From Lojkania enalia (Eukaryota > Ascomycota > Dothideomycetes > Pleosporales), in assembly GCA_010094045.1 (NCBI GenBank), contig ML986580.1:96205-137193 (forward strand): DNA of 40,989 nt, written 5' to 3'. Position 1 is the first letter of the stretch. Each line of letters begins with the position of its first letter. Made by a program: the position numbers and the translations under genes. The notes below the pieces were generated by a model, which saw only the letters and a list, made by a program, of their open reading frames with translations, had not been told where the DNA came from and made no database searches. Positions 31,578 through 40,989 of this stretch are shown here, piece after piece.

Positions 31578-34004
31578 CTACCTATATTAATAATATTCTA
31601 ATATTTAGTAAGAATCTAAAGGATTATAAATAATATATCCAGCTAGTTTTTAAAGTTTTAAAAGTAAATAGTTTATAGCTTAATATAGATAAGTATAAGT
31701 TCTACTAGTTAGAAGTAACTTATCTAGAGTATATAATTACTATAGAAGGAATCTATATAAACCTAAAGAAGGTAGAGATAATTATTAACTAGAAATACTC
31801 TAAAAATATAAAAGATATTTAAGCCTTTATAAGCTTCGCAAACTTCTACTAACAATTTATTACCAACTTCTTATAGAAAGTCTCCCCCTTAATAGCCTTA
31901 ACTAAGAAGAATACTCGATTTAACTAGAATAATAGCTATTAATATTCCTTTAACTATCTAAAGAATACCTTTATCTCTATACTAATTCTCTAATACTTTA
32001 ACCCTAAGCTACTAATAATAGTAGAAGCTAATACGTCTAACTTTATAACAGCCGGCGTACTGTCTTAGAAAGGTACTAATAGTAAACTAAGACCTGTTAC
32101 CTATTTCTCTAAGTATATAAACTCTACTAAAGGTAACTATAAAATATATAATAAGAAACTACTCGCGATTATCTAATATTTTAAGTAATAGAGGCCTGAA
32201 TTAGAAGGTGTAGTATTTCTTATAGAAGTGTTAAGTAATTATAAAAACCTATAATACTTCGTAATAATAAAGTAGCTAAGCTATTAATAGGCCTATTAGT
32301 TAGAATATCTATTAAGGTTTAACTTTAGTATTATATACCGACCTAGAAAACTTAGAAAGAAGCTTAATACCTTAACTTAAAGGTTATAAAATAAGTCTAT
32401 ATAAGAAGAGGCCCGTAAAGGTTGTTAATAGATATTACTTCGTCCTAAACTATTCTAATAGATAGAAGTAGGCTAATTAATTATAGAGATTATTAATAAA
32501 GAATACCCAAACGATAATCTAATCTAAGATATCTTAAAGCTATTAAGAGAAGAAGCCCGTTAATTTAAACTTCTAATTCTAGCTAACTATAAAGAGTATA
32601 ATAATTAACTATACTACCGAGATTAACTTATAGTATTAGACTATAATAAGCTAAAGCTTAAGCTGCTGTAAGCTATCTACAACTCGCCGTCTAGCAGACA
32701 CCCTAGTTAAGAAAAGACCTTAAAACTACTCTAGCGTAAGTACTATTAGTTAAAGATATTTAACTCGGTATAATAATATATAAGCTGTTATTATATATAC
32801 TAAAGAAGTAAAACTTCTAGAGAGAAATACTATAGATTATTAAACCCGTTACTTATACCTAAACGAAGGTTTTAAAACATTTCTATAGACTTTATAACTA
32901 ATCTACTAGAATTAGAAGGTTGTATAAATATTATAGTAGTAGTTAATAGGCTTAGTAAGTATAGATACCTAATACTATACGCAAGAATCGAAGCTCCTAA
33001 TATTATCTAACTATTCTATTACTATATATAGGTTTACTATAGACTACTATATACTATTATATCCGACTATAGGATATAGTTTATCTCTATCTTCTACTAA
33101 GAGCTTTATAGACAGTTATAAATTAATATATATATATTAACCAGCTTCTATTTAGAAACTAATAGCTAGATAGAGAATACTAACGCAGTAATAGAACAAG
33201 TTTTCTAAGCTTATACCAGCTATAAATAAGATAACTAGGTTAAATAGCTGCTAATAGTATAGTTTAAAGTAAATAATATAATATCTAAATTAATAAAAGT
33301 CTCCCTATTTCTAGCCTACTTTAGCTAGTACCCTTAAATAGGCTTCGAGCCGCTTATAGGGATCTATTAACCGCTAAAATAGTCCCTAATAGCTTAGGAA
33401 GCTAATAGACTAGTTAATAAGATAAAGAATATTATAGAGTATATTAGAAAAGAACTTACCTAGATATAAGCGCTTTAATAAGAGTATGCTAACTATAAGC
33501 GCGTACTAGCCCTCAACTACTAGATTAGTAATCTAGTCTAGTTAGACGCTAGAAATATATGTATATAAAGACTATTAAAAAGGTTTAACTAGAAGAATAT
33601 AGACTTTTATAAGGTTATTATAAAGGTGTTCTTATATACTTATAGACTAAAGCTACCTAAATTAGCTAAAATATATCCTATATTTTATATATTACTATTA
33701 TAACTAGAACCTAAGTTATTTAACTACTTACCTAGTTAATAAGTATATAACTCTAAACCTATCGAAATTAATAGAAAATTAGAATACTTCGTCGAGTAAA
33801 TAGAAGACTTCTACTATAACTAATAGAGACGCTAGTATAAATACCTAGTTAAGTAGACTAGCTATTACGACCTAGAATAGTACCCGGCTAGTAATTTTGC
33901 TAAGATAACTACTGTAGAAGATTACTACGTTAGAAACCCGAATAAATAAGACCTGAATATAATATTATATCTAGATTCTTAATTAGGCGTTAGAGTTTAA
34001 TCTA
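31578..34004 (+). pseudogene. pol of B3, second part: reverse transcriptase end, RNase H, integrase, chromodomain
   Basis: Collinear with B2 11014-13440 at an offset of about 20,564. It opens right at the active-site box, read as YINN (both Asp changed to Asn) near 31585, then RNase H, integrase and the chromodomain region near 33780-33860. It has many more in-frame stops than B2 and is not functional. Confidence 0.85.
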
Positions 34005-34328
34005 AATATATTCTTAGACGCCTGTAATAATACTATACTAATATAATACTAATAATAATACTACTACTAATTTCTAGTATAGTACTACTATATAAACCGA
34101 ACTAATCTAACCCCTAATATAGTACTACTATTAACTACTAGTCGCGCTGATATATCTACAACCTAACCTAATTCCTAATATAGTACTACTATATAATAAT
34201 AACTAATCGCGCTAATATACTTATAACCTTAACTAATACTAGTATTAATAACTACTATTTAATTATAAATAACCTAAATATAATATAAAGACCTAACTTA
34301 TAGAAGCTTATAACTAAAAGGGGGGTAC
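34005..34328 (+). other. B3 3' region and polypurine tract
   Basis: Counterpart of B2 13450-13760, rich in tagtatagtactacta-like words. It ends in the purine run aaaaggggggtac at 34316-34328. Confidence 0.6.
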
Positions 34329-34631
34329 TATTATAGTAATACCGTAATACCTCTACACCTATACTACTCTTACTATAATACCCGAACCAGTTACTAGTAA
34401 TAGCTATTAGCTACTAGCTAGAATATAACCAACTTATTATAACTATAATAGAGGAAAGTTTCGCTAACCCGGCTAGCCTATATAGTAGTATAGACCTAGC
34501 TTCTATAAAAACCTATATAATATAGATATCTCTATTCTTTATATAACATCTTAATATTTATATATAGTATATAGTAATAGAGTTAACTACCTAAAGTATA
34601 ATTAACTAACTATATATAAACATCTGTAATA
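34329..34631 (+). repeat. 3' LTR of B3
   Basis: tattatagtaatacc to tctgtaata, 303 bp, more altered than the 5' LTR of the same copy. Confidence 0.95.
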
Positions 34632-34636
34632 TTTAG

Positions 34637-35133
34637 CCTTAATATTATATATAAGGTAGAACTAACCTTAAATAACCTTAAAATCTTTGTTTAGAGCTCT
34701 TTAGTAGTTATATTATCGATTAACGCGTAATTTAAGTTCTAAAATATATAAGATAAAGTAATTAAGTTAATTTTTATTAATAGGTCGTTAACTGTAATTA
34801 AAAAGTAGTTTATTAATTATATCTTATAGTATATTAAAATTAAGCTAAAACCTACGCGTATCTATATTAAGTATATAGTCTATAATCGACTTCTCTTCTA
34901 GCTTTATAAGATTCTTCGAATTAGGGGTACAATCGGTCCTATAAAGTCTCCTATTACAGCGCTCTTTTAGGGTGGTATAACTAACTTTAAACGCCTATAC
35001 TATAGTTTAATTTAACTTAAATTAACCTTATTTAAAAGCTTTATTTACTATAGTTATATCGGCTTTAAATAAGTATATTCTATTACGTAGTTATAGAGAT
35101 ATTATAAAAATTAATAGAGTAGTAGAGATTTTA
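34637..35133 (-). pseudogene. D1 transposase, N-terminal part
   Basis: Resumes D1 after B3. ttagccttaatattatatat onward parallels D2 near 31015-31050, upstream of the first catalytic Asp. Further right lies the N-terminal DNA-binding region, too decayed to identify residue by residue. It ends at the right terminal repeat of D1. Confidence 0.7.
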
Positions 35134-35183
35134 GTAGATTACTAACCGTTTAGTAGTTTTAACCGCTTAGTAGTAGATTATAT
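35134..35183 (-). repeat. right terminal inverted repeat of D1
   Basis: The reverse complement starts atataatctactactaagc and matches 7128-7177. TA at 35184-35185 follows. Confidence 0.85.
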
Positions 35184-35185
35184 TA

Positions 35186-35549
35186 GTTAATACTTTAAGT
35201 ACGTTCTAGTACTTTATAAATAATATATTTAGACTATATCTTAATATATTTTATACTATCTATATTAATAATATCCTAATATTTAGTAAGAATTTAAAAG
35301 ATTATAAGTAGTATATTTAGCTAGTTCTTAAAGCCTTAAAAGTAAATAGTCTATAGTTTAACGTAGATAAGTATAAGTTTTACTAGTTAGAAGTAATCTA
35401 CCTAGGGTATATAATTACTATAGAAAGGATCTATATAGACTTAAAGAAGGTAGAGATAATTATTAACTAAGAATACTCTAAGAATATAAGAGATATTCGA
35501 GCTTTTATAGGCTTTATAAACTTCTACTAACAATTTATTAGCAACTTCT
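35186..35549 (+). pseudogene. element B1, segment 3: reverse transcriptase palm and thumb
   Basis: Begins gttaatactttaagtacgtt, the RIP-shifted equivalent of B2 10951 onward, exactly where segment 2 stopped at 7127. It includes the active-site region (YINN, Asn for both Asp) near 35262-35276 and ends with FYQQFISNFL-type sequence at 35549, where A4 inserts (expected duplication cttct, 35545-35549). This segment proves that D1 and all its contents lie inside one B copy. Confidence 0.85.
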
Positions 35550-35828
35550 TATAACGATACGAGGAAATTGTTCTACGAAAAGTTTTATATATAATCTTAT
35601 CCTAAAGCTTTTTACTTATCTTATTCTACCCCTAGCTCTACTTCTTTTCCTATCTATATATAGTTATATACTCTCTTATAAGTAGCTTAGTAGTTTTTCT
35701 ATATCCTTTTGTATAAGGCCTATAGATATTAATAGAATTCCTAGGTTTTTAAACTCCTATATACTCTTATATACTTCTAAGTAGATTTGTACTATATTTA
35801 GACCTATTATCTTACCTACACTATTATA
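35550..35828 (+). repeat. 5' LTR of A4
   Basis: tataacgatacgagg to actattata, 279 bp, collinear with the other A LTRs. Confidence 0.9.
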
Positions 35829-36400
35829 TTATATAGAAAAACTTAATACTACTAGTAATAACTTCTTTAATAATATTATATCGATTATTTATTTAACTAT
35901 ATTTAAGTTTAAGATATACCCGATTTAATTTAAGTTATAATACTTATATATTATTATATTAAATTATTTAGTTATCTAGATAGAATTTTAAAGATCTTCT
36001 ATTAATTAAAGCTTTTAAGTTTAGAACTTCTTATCCTCTATAATTAGGATTATCTTTAGAAAAGCCGCGTAGAGTATACCTAAGTAGAAATTTAGAGACT
36101 ATTAATAACCTATTAGAATTAGAAGTAACCGCTAATATCTAACTATAATTTACCTTCTAACTTCTATACTAGAACTAATATACGTATAAGTTATAGTAAG
36201 AGTAAGCTTCTATCTACGCGTATAGAATAACTATTACCTCCTATAGGGGGCCCTATAATAGGCGGACCCCTCTCTATAGAGCCTATAGTAAAGAACCTAT
36301 CTAATTTAGAGGAAAATTAAAGTAAACTAACCCTTAAGAAATAAATCGTAATTTTATAAAAGGAGATTATATACTTAATATAATAGAGAACTATTAGTTC
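35829..36400 (+). other. leader of A4
   Basis: Uninterrupted version of the A leader, with the GC-rich hairpin patch near 36238-36270. No coding motif recognised. Confidence 0.6.
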
Positions 36401-37400
36401 TAATTAACCTCTATAAACTACTAAATTAGAACTAATAATATATTAAGAAACTTTTATAACTCCCCTAGTAAGAAACCTTTTAGCTACCTTTAAGCCCCCT
36501 TAAGTCTACCTTACTAAACGTATATCTAAGATTGAAAGTTTTATAAATAGTAGTAAACTGATATTTAAATAATAGTAAGTCTTAATTCTAGACCAACTTA
36601 AGATTAATATAGATTACTATTAGATAGAATATATACATATAGTATTAGTATAAGAATATACTTCTAGAACTATAAAAGGGTATCTAGAGCTAAAATATCT
36701 AGCTAAATTAGACTAGTATTAGCTTAAGAATACTAAAGAAATAATTTCGCTTCTATAATTATATTTTATTATAGGTAATAAAGAGATAGAAGTATAATAG
36801 ACGTTTTAGGTCCTAAAAATAAATTAGAGAGAAGTGTTCTTAACTTTTAAAGCTCGCTTTATTAGTACAGCTATTAGAGGATCTATATCCTAATCTAAGT
36901 AGTTCTTCTACTTATAGGATAAAATTCTCCCTAGTTTAAAGATACTAAACTTTAGCTTTAAGCTTATATAGAAAGACTCTTTTAATACTATAGTCGCCTA
37001 CTTAATAGCCTATAATATAGAAAGAAGAAGTATTCTTAACCTTCTAGAACGATCTATTAGTTTATAGGTTATAGCTAAAATAAATTCGAATTGGTACTAG
37101 AAAACTTCTAAGAATTTGTCTAAAGTAACCTATAATCTAATACTACTCTAATCTTCTCTAGTATTAATACTTTATTCTACTAAAATTGCCTTCTAATAAT
37201 TTAGTAAAACTCCCGTACCTAAAAGGTATATAACTCTAGGTAATTATTATAATTATAGTAAACTAGAATACTTTATAAATAAATATATAGTCTTTAAAAT
37301 ATAAGAGATAGAAGTTAAATAAGAGGAGATTAAAGAAGAAGAGTTTTTAGACGTAAATAAGTACTACCTAAATGGTTCTTAAATAGGAAATAAAGACGTC
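36401..37400 (+). pseudogene. gag of A4
   Basis: Collinear with A2 gag. The zinc knuckle at 37245-37286 has all four ligands as Tyr (tat 37245, tat 37254, tac 37269, tat 37284), the same outcome as in A2. Start codon not identifiable. Confidence 0.7.
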
Positions 37401-37489
37401 TAAGAAAACTTTCTATTCTAAATTTAAATAAGTATAACTTATTAAATATTAATTTATTATATTTATTTAGAGGAAAATACTTTTAAATT

Positions 37490-39080
37490 CCTACTATTTT
37501 ATATTTAAAAAGTGTTATTATATAATTAAACGCTTTTATTAATACTAGCACCTAAGGCTTTCTATTTCTTAATTTTATAGTAGCTAGATTACTCTCCTAA
37601 ACCTTATATATATTAATATAGTACTTATCCTTTAAAATTACTATTAAAGGTTTTTAGGACTAAATTTAAACCCTAGTTAATTAGTATATCTACTTATACC
37701 TATAAATTAATAGAAGAACTATCTAAAACTATCTATTTATTATAATAGATTTAGGTACTTAGAATTATATTATTAATATTAAATAGTTATATTATTTTTA
37801 ACTCTAGCTAGATATAGATAAAAATTAAATTATATAGTTCTCTAAATATCTTACTATTTATAATTCTTTACCTCCTCTTCTTATATAATTAACTTAGCTA
37901 GTATATGATAAGAAGGTAGAGCTAGATATCTAGCAATACAACGCTCTATAAGAAAAGGACTAATATTAGTAGTTTTATAGTCCAACTATCTATTATATTA
38001 AGGGTCTATTAAAACTACTAAAACTATATTAATCTTCTATAATTTATAGTCTAAATAAGCTTAGAGCTTTTATACGCCCGTATATAATAAAGTTTAAATC
38101 CGATCTAAAGAAATTCTATTCTTCTACTATTACTCTTATTTTAGCTAATACTTTCTACTATAATATAAAGAGGAAAGAGAACGAGTTTTTCTCTACGTTT
38201 TTATACGAAATCGAGCGGCTAATTAAAAATAAGTAAGCTCTAGAGCTAGAAGATAAGACTGAAAATAAAGTACTAGTAAATCTCTAATTACTATTTAAAT
38301 ACTATAAGTATTAGAATATATTTAGTAAAACTATAGTTTATTAATTACTAGAATACTACTCTTATAATTATAAGATTATTCTTATAAAACTCTTCCCTAA
38401 TAGTTATAGCCTATTATATAAGTAGAATATTAAGAAGCTAGAAGTAACTAAAAAGTATATTATAGATAATCTATAATATAGGTATATTAAGTAGAATTAG
38501 AGCTCTTTTATATCTCTAATTATTTATATTTATAAATCTAATAGCGACCTATATATCTATATAGATTATTATAAATTTAATACTCTTACCTATAAGAATA
38601 TATATCCGATACTATATATAGATAAACTTCTATTTAGGCCTACTAAAGTAGTAATTTTTATTAAGTTTAATATTTACGTAACCTTTAATAAGATTAAAAT
38701 AGACCCTAGTTCTAAGAAATATACTATCTTTTAGACTCGATACAGAACCTATAAGTATAAAGTTCTACCTTTTAAATTATATAACAGTCTAGTAACTTAC
38801 TAGTATTATATAAACGATATACTAATCGACTATTTAGATAACTTCTATATTACTTACTTAGATAATATTTTTATCTATTTTAAAGACGAGGTAATATATA
38901 CTATCTATATTAAGAAAGTTCTTAAGAGATTATATTAAGTAGGGTTATAAGTTAATATTAAGAAGAGCGAATTTTATATTACCCGAACTAAATACTTTAG
39001 CTATATCCTCTTAAATAAAAGCTTTAAGGTTAATCTAGAGAAGGTAGAAGTATTATATAACTAGTAGCTACTTACTACTA
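37490..39080 (+). pseudogene. pol of A4: protease and reverse transcriptase, truncated
   Basis: Protease near 37510-37620 is uninterrupted by copia C, with LINTSTQG-like sequence (stop at the Gln) where LID is expected. A spacer follows, then reverse transcriptase with YLDN near 38858-38870 and KKSEFY near 38963. The frame is lost at about 39,080, where similarity to A ends. RNase H and integrase are missing. Confidence 0.8.
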
Positions 39081-39133
39081 GGCTAGTAAATAGAGTATAT
39101 AGTACCTTACCTAGGTTAAGGTTAGGTTCGGGG
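39081..39133 (+). other. junction segment after truncated A4
   Basis: Unique-looking 53 bp, ending in telomere-like words ggttaaggttaggttcgggg just before the tandem array. Confidence 0.5.
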
Positions 39134-39261
39134 TTCTTAGCGCTAGGGTTAAGGTTAAGGTAGAGTTCTTAGTATTAGGGTATAGGTTAGGTAGAGGTTT
39201 TTAATATTAAGGTTAAAGTTAGAGTAGGGTTCTTAGCGCTGGGGTATAAGGTTAAGGTAGG
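39134..39261 (+). repeat. 32-bp tandem repeat, four units, telomere-like motifs
   Basis: Units start at 39134, 39166, 39198 and 39230, exactly 32 bp apart, each opening ttcttagcgct or a RIP-like variant (ttcttagtatt, tttttaatatt). The second half of each unit is built from agggtta/aggtta words resembling the TTAGGG telomere repeat. A fifth partial start (ttcttctata) is at 39276. Differences between units are mainly transitions. Confidence 0.85.
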
Positions 39262-39289
39262 AGTACTTTATAGGGTTCTTCTATAATTA

Positions 39290-39365
39290 TAGGAAATAAT
39301 TATATATTATATATTTATTATATATTATATATTAAATATTTATTACTATAAATTATTATAGTAGA
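39290..39365. repeat. AT-only palindromic patch
   Basis: Repeated tatattatatatttattata-like words make a nearly pure A/T, self-complementary stretch. No other function is visible. Confidence 0.6.
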
Positions 39366-40430
39366 GAACTAGTTTTATTTAAAGTAGCCTTTTCTAAGCC
39401 TAAGACTACCTAGGGATTATAACTCTAATCTAATAGAAGACTAAACTTCTTATAGTATCATTTTACTAAATATATATTTTTATTTTAGATAGTAACCTAC
39501 TTTATATAAATTGCGTCTATATTATAGTCTAATATAATTAGTATTATATAGTATAAATTATATAAAAAATAATATACCTTTAAAGAACCTAATAAGAAAA
39601 GCCTTAGTAGACTCTTAGAGAGCTTTAATTACGCTCTATTACTAACGCATCTTACTACTATAAGTATCCTCCTAAACTATAGTAGTAATTTTATAGATTA
39701 GCCGTAAAAAAGGGAGCTTTTAAAAGAGGAGTTTAATACTCTTCTAATATTATTTAATCTATTAAAGTACGATAGTTATATTCTATTAGTATATAATTGT
39801 AATAAAAACTTATAATAACTTACTCCTAGAGTAATAACAACACTTTACTAGTATAGGTTTTACTAGTATAGGTACTTTACGAGCTGATTTAGCAGCAAGC
39901 TACTTTCGGGGAGACTTACTACCTATTAGAATAATTTTAGATTGTGCTATTCCTCGAGTATAAGATATTATATATTAATAGTAGTAGAGTAGAGTAGTTA
40001 ACGTTAATAATTAAGGTTAGTAGTATAAAGCTAAGTTAAGGTTTATTAATAGATACCTAAAATATAAATATAGATGTTAAGATACGTATATACTAAGAGC
40101 TAGTACTAAATTAGAATTATAAAATAAAGCTAATAAGGTGTTTAGACGTATATTATAAGAATACTATAATAAAAAACTATAATAACTTACTATCTTATAA
40201 AACTAGTAGTATACTTTTTAGTAATAGTTTTTTATACTAAACTAACTAATATTTTATATTTATTTAGATGTATATATATTTTATTATTATTTCTATCTAA
40301 TTTATACTAGTAGGTAGTACGTACACTTGTCGCGTTAAGCCTAATACCCTACTACAACTCTTCTTCCTACTATACTCTTATTAGCGTAACCCTAAATCTT
40401 CGATTTATTATATACTTTTATTATAGTTCC
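39366..40430. other. unassigned AT-rich region
   Basis: No similarity to A-E that I can see. It contains a 12-bp direct repeat actagtataggt near 39850-39880, and two related segments at about 39800-39826 and 40167-40195, both ending ctataataacttact or cttataataacttact. The TpA bias and absence of frames indicate RIP-altered repeat DNA of unknown type. Confidence 0.4.
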
Positions 40431-40960
40431 TATAAAATATTAACTATTAAAATAGAGCTTATTAACAACAATTTTCTCGATAGTCTAGATAGCTTGCTAC
40501 TACTAAAGCTACTAGAGCTACTAGTTAACTTCGACTAAGATAAGTAGGCGAAGTTAATATAGGTAAGTAATTATACTAGTCTTTTATTACAGTTTACTAA
40601 TAAATATAAAGCTAGTAGTTAGAAGATTATAAAATTAAATATATTCTTTTACTACGCGGTTAAGCTAGTTCTTAAAAAGGCCGTCTAACTAACCTTACAG
40701 TACCCTTTAAGAGTATACTTAGCAATACTAAGCGCGCTATCTAATAGAGAGATAAGGCTATATTATTTACTACTAAGGAAAAGGTTATTAAGAGTACCTA
40801 TACTACTAATCGCTCTGCTAAGAGTACTAAGAAGAGGCAGCTATAGAAAAGTACTAAATATATAGCGCTAGGGGAAGAAGAAAAAAAAAAGATATTAGAT
40901 AAAGCTATTAAAGCTATAGTAGAGAAGCGCTTTAATAATTATAAGTCTAGTAAGTTATTA
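40431..40960 (+). other. possible coding remnant, Lys-rich end, unidentified
   Basis: One plus frame from about 40445 to 40750 has few stops (INNNFLDSLDSLLLLKLLEL, later FFYYAVKLVLKKAV). In a neighbouring frame from about 40745 a basic segment follows (RSAKSTKKRQL, then a polyadenine run, then ILDKAIKAIVEKRFNNYKSS). The frame change at the A-run (40881-40890) may be a replication slip. I do not recognise the family. It could be the start of another element running off the window, or chance. Confidence 0.3.
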
Positions 40961-40989
40961 TAGTTATTTATTATATATATATATACTTA

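Larger units (their letters stand above)
26739..34631 (+). mobile_element. Ty3/gypsy element B, copy B3, complete but carrying D2
   Basis: Two 303-bp LTRs (26739-27041 and 34329-34631) are flanked by an exact tttag duplication (26734-26738 and 34632-34636) in the D1 transposase. Without D2 it is about 6.02 kb, matching B2 (6014 bp). It aligns to B2 throughout but is much more AT-shifted, so it has passed through more RIP than B2. Confidence 0.95.
7128..35183 (-). mobile_element. pogo/Fot1-type DNA transposon D1, opened by A2 and B3
   Basis: The termini are inverted repeats of about 50 bp (7128-7177 and 35134-35183), both starting atataatctacta and each containing a tandemly doubled 17-bp motif. 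The flanking TA at 7126-7127 and 35184-35185 is the target duplication typical of Tc1/mariner/pogo elements. Without the bracketing TA, B1 joins cleanly across the gap. D1's own DNA is 7128-7369, 25671-26738 and about 34637-35183, roughly 1.85 kb, close to D2 (1872 bp). The transposase is on the minus strand. D1 was later split by A2 and then B3, or the reverse. Confidence 0.85.
35550..39080 (+). mobile_element. Ty3/gypsy element A, copy A4 (truncated)
   Basis: Has the 5' LTR, leader, gag, protease and reverse transcriptase, collinear with A2 minus the B2 and C insertions, then stops within reverse transcriptase at about 39,080 (equivalent to A2 position 22,008). What follows is a tandem repeat and not A sequence. 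It serves as the empty-site reference for B2 (36226-36230) and C (about 37605-37620). Confidence 0.9.

Noticed and set aside
39290..39365. AT-rich palindromes as a replication origin or hairpin regulator
   Set aside because: Pure A/T sequence is self-complementary by chance here. Nothing else supports a function.
40562..40592. gtaagt to ttacag, resembling a fungal intron
   Set aside because: It is about 30 bp, shorter than functional fungal introns, and such words are common in this composition.
1..40989. CRISPR array, tRNA, rRNA or prokaryotic defence system
   Set aside because: No regularly spaced repeat with unique spacers, no cloverleaf, and no bacterial gene layout. All recurrent sequence is explained by transposon copies, apart from the 32-bp tandem array, which has no spacers.

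Overview
The window is a block of nested, mutationally inactivated transposable elements from a filamentous ascomycete-type fungus. I found no host gene, rRNA, tRNA, CRISPR or bacterial-type feature. The fungal assignment rests on three things. The base composition is extremely TpA-rich with CpA, TpG and CpG depleted. Copies of one element differ almost only by C/T and G/A transitions. Reading frames are broken almost only by TAA and TAG at positions where the families carry Gln or Trp. Together this is the classic result of repeat-induced point mutation (RIP). No ATG-started open frame exceeds 66 codons in 41 kb.

Six lineages are present; the letters are mine. A is a Ty3/gypsy element with a chromodomain (LTR about 278 bp, about 7.2 kb). 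B is a second Ty3/gypsy chromovirus-like element (LTR 303 bp, about 6.0 kb). C is a Ty1/copia element (LTR 126 bp, 5.1 kb). D1 and D2 are two different pogo/Fot1-type DNA transposons (about 1.85 kb, TA target duplications). E is a third Ty3/gypsy element, seen only as its 3' end and an apparent 920-bp LTR.

Almost everything from 1 to about 39,080 lies inside one ancestral B element (B1), seen at 5614-7127 and 35186-35549. B1 contains A1 (minus strand, 1755-5613, itself split by E at its left edge), a solo A LTR (A3, 6561-6839), transposon D1 (7128-35183) and A4 (35550-39080). D1 was then opened twice. A2 (7370-25670) sits in it and carries B2 (8050-14063) and copia C (15452-20537). B3 (26739-34631) also sits in it and carries D2 (29704-31575). 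Most junctions show exact 5-bp or TA target duplications, and related copies supply several empty sites, so insertion order can be read directly: B1 > D1 > A2 > B2 and C; B1 > D1 > B3 > D2; B1 > A1 > E.

The right end differs. A4 breaks off within reverse transcriptase at about 39,080 and is followed by a 32-bp-period G-rich tandem repeat with telomere-like words, an AT-rich palindromic patch, and about 1.6 kb I cannot assign. No gene looks functional. The interest lies in the insertion stratigraphy, the way RIP removed catalytic Asp and zinc-binding Cys/His residues, the paired 17-bp motifs in the transposon ends, and the unexplained right edge.
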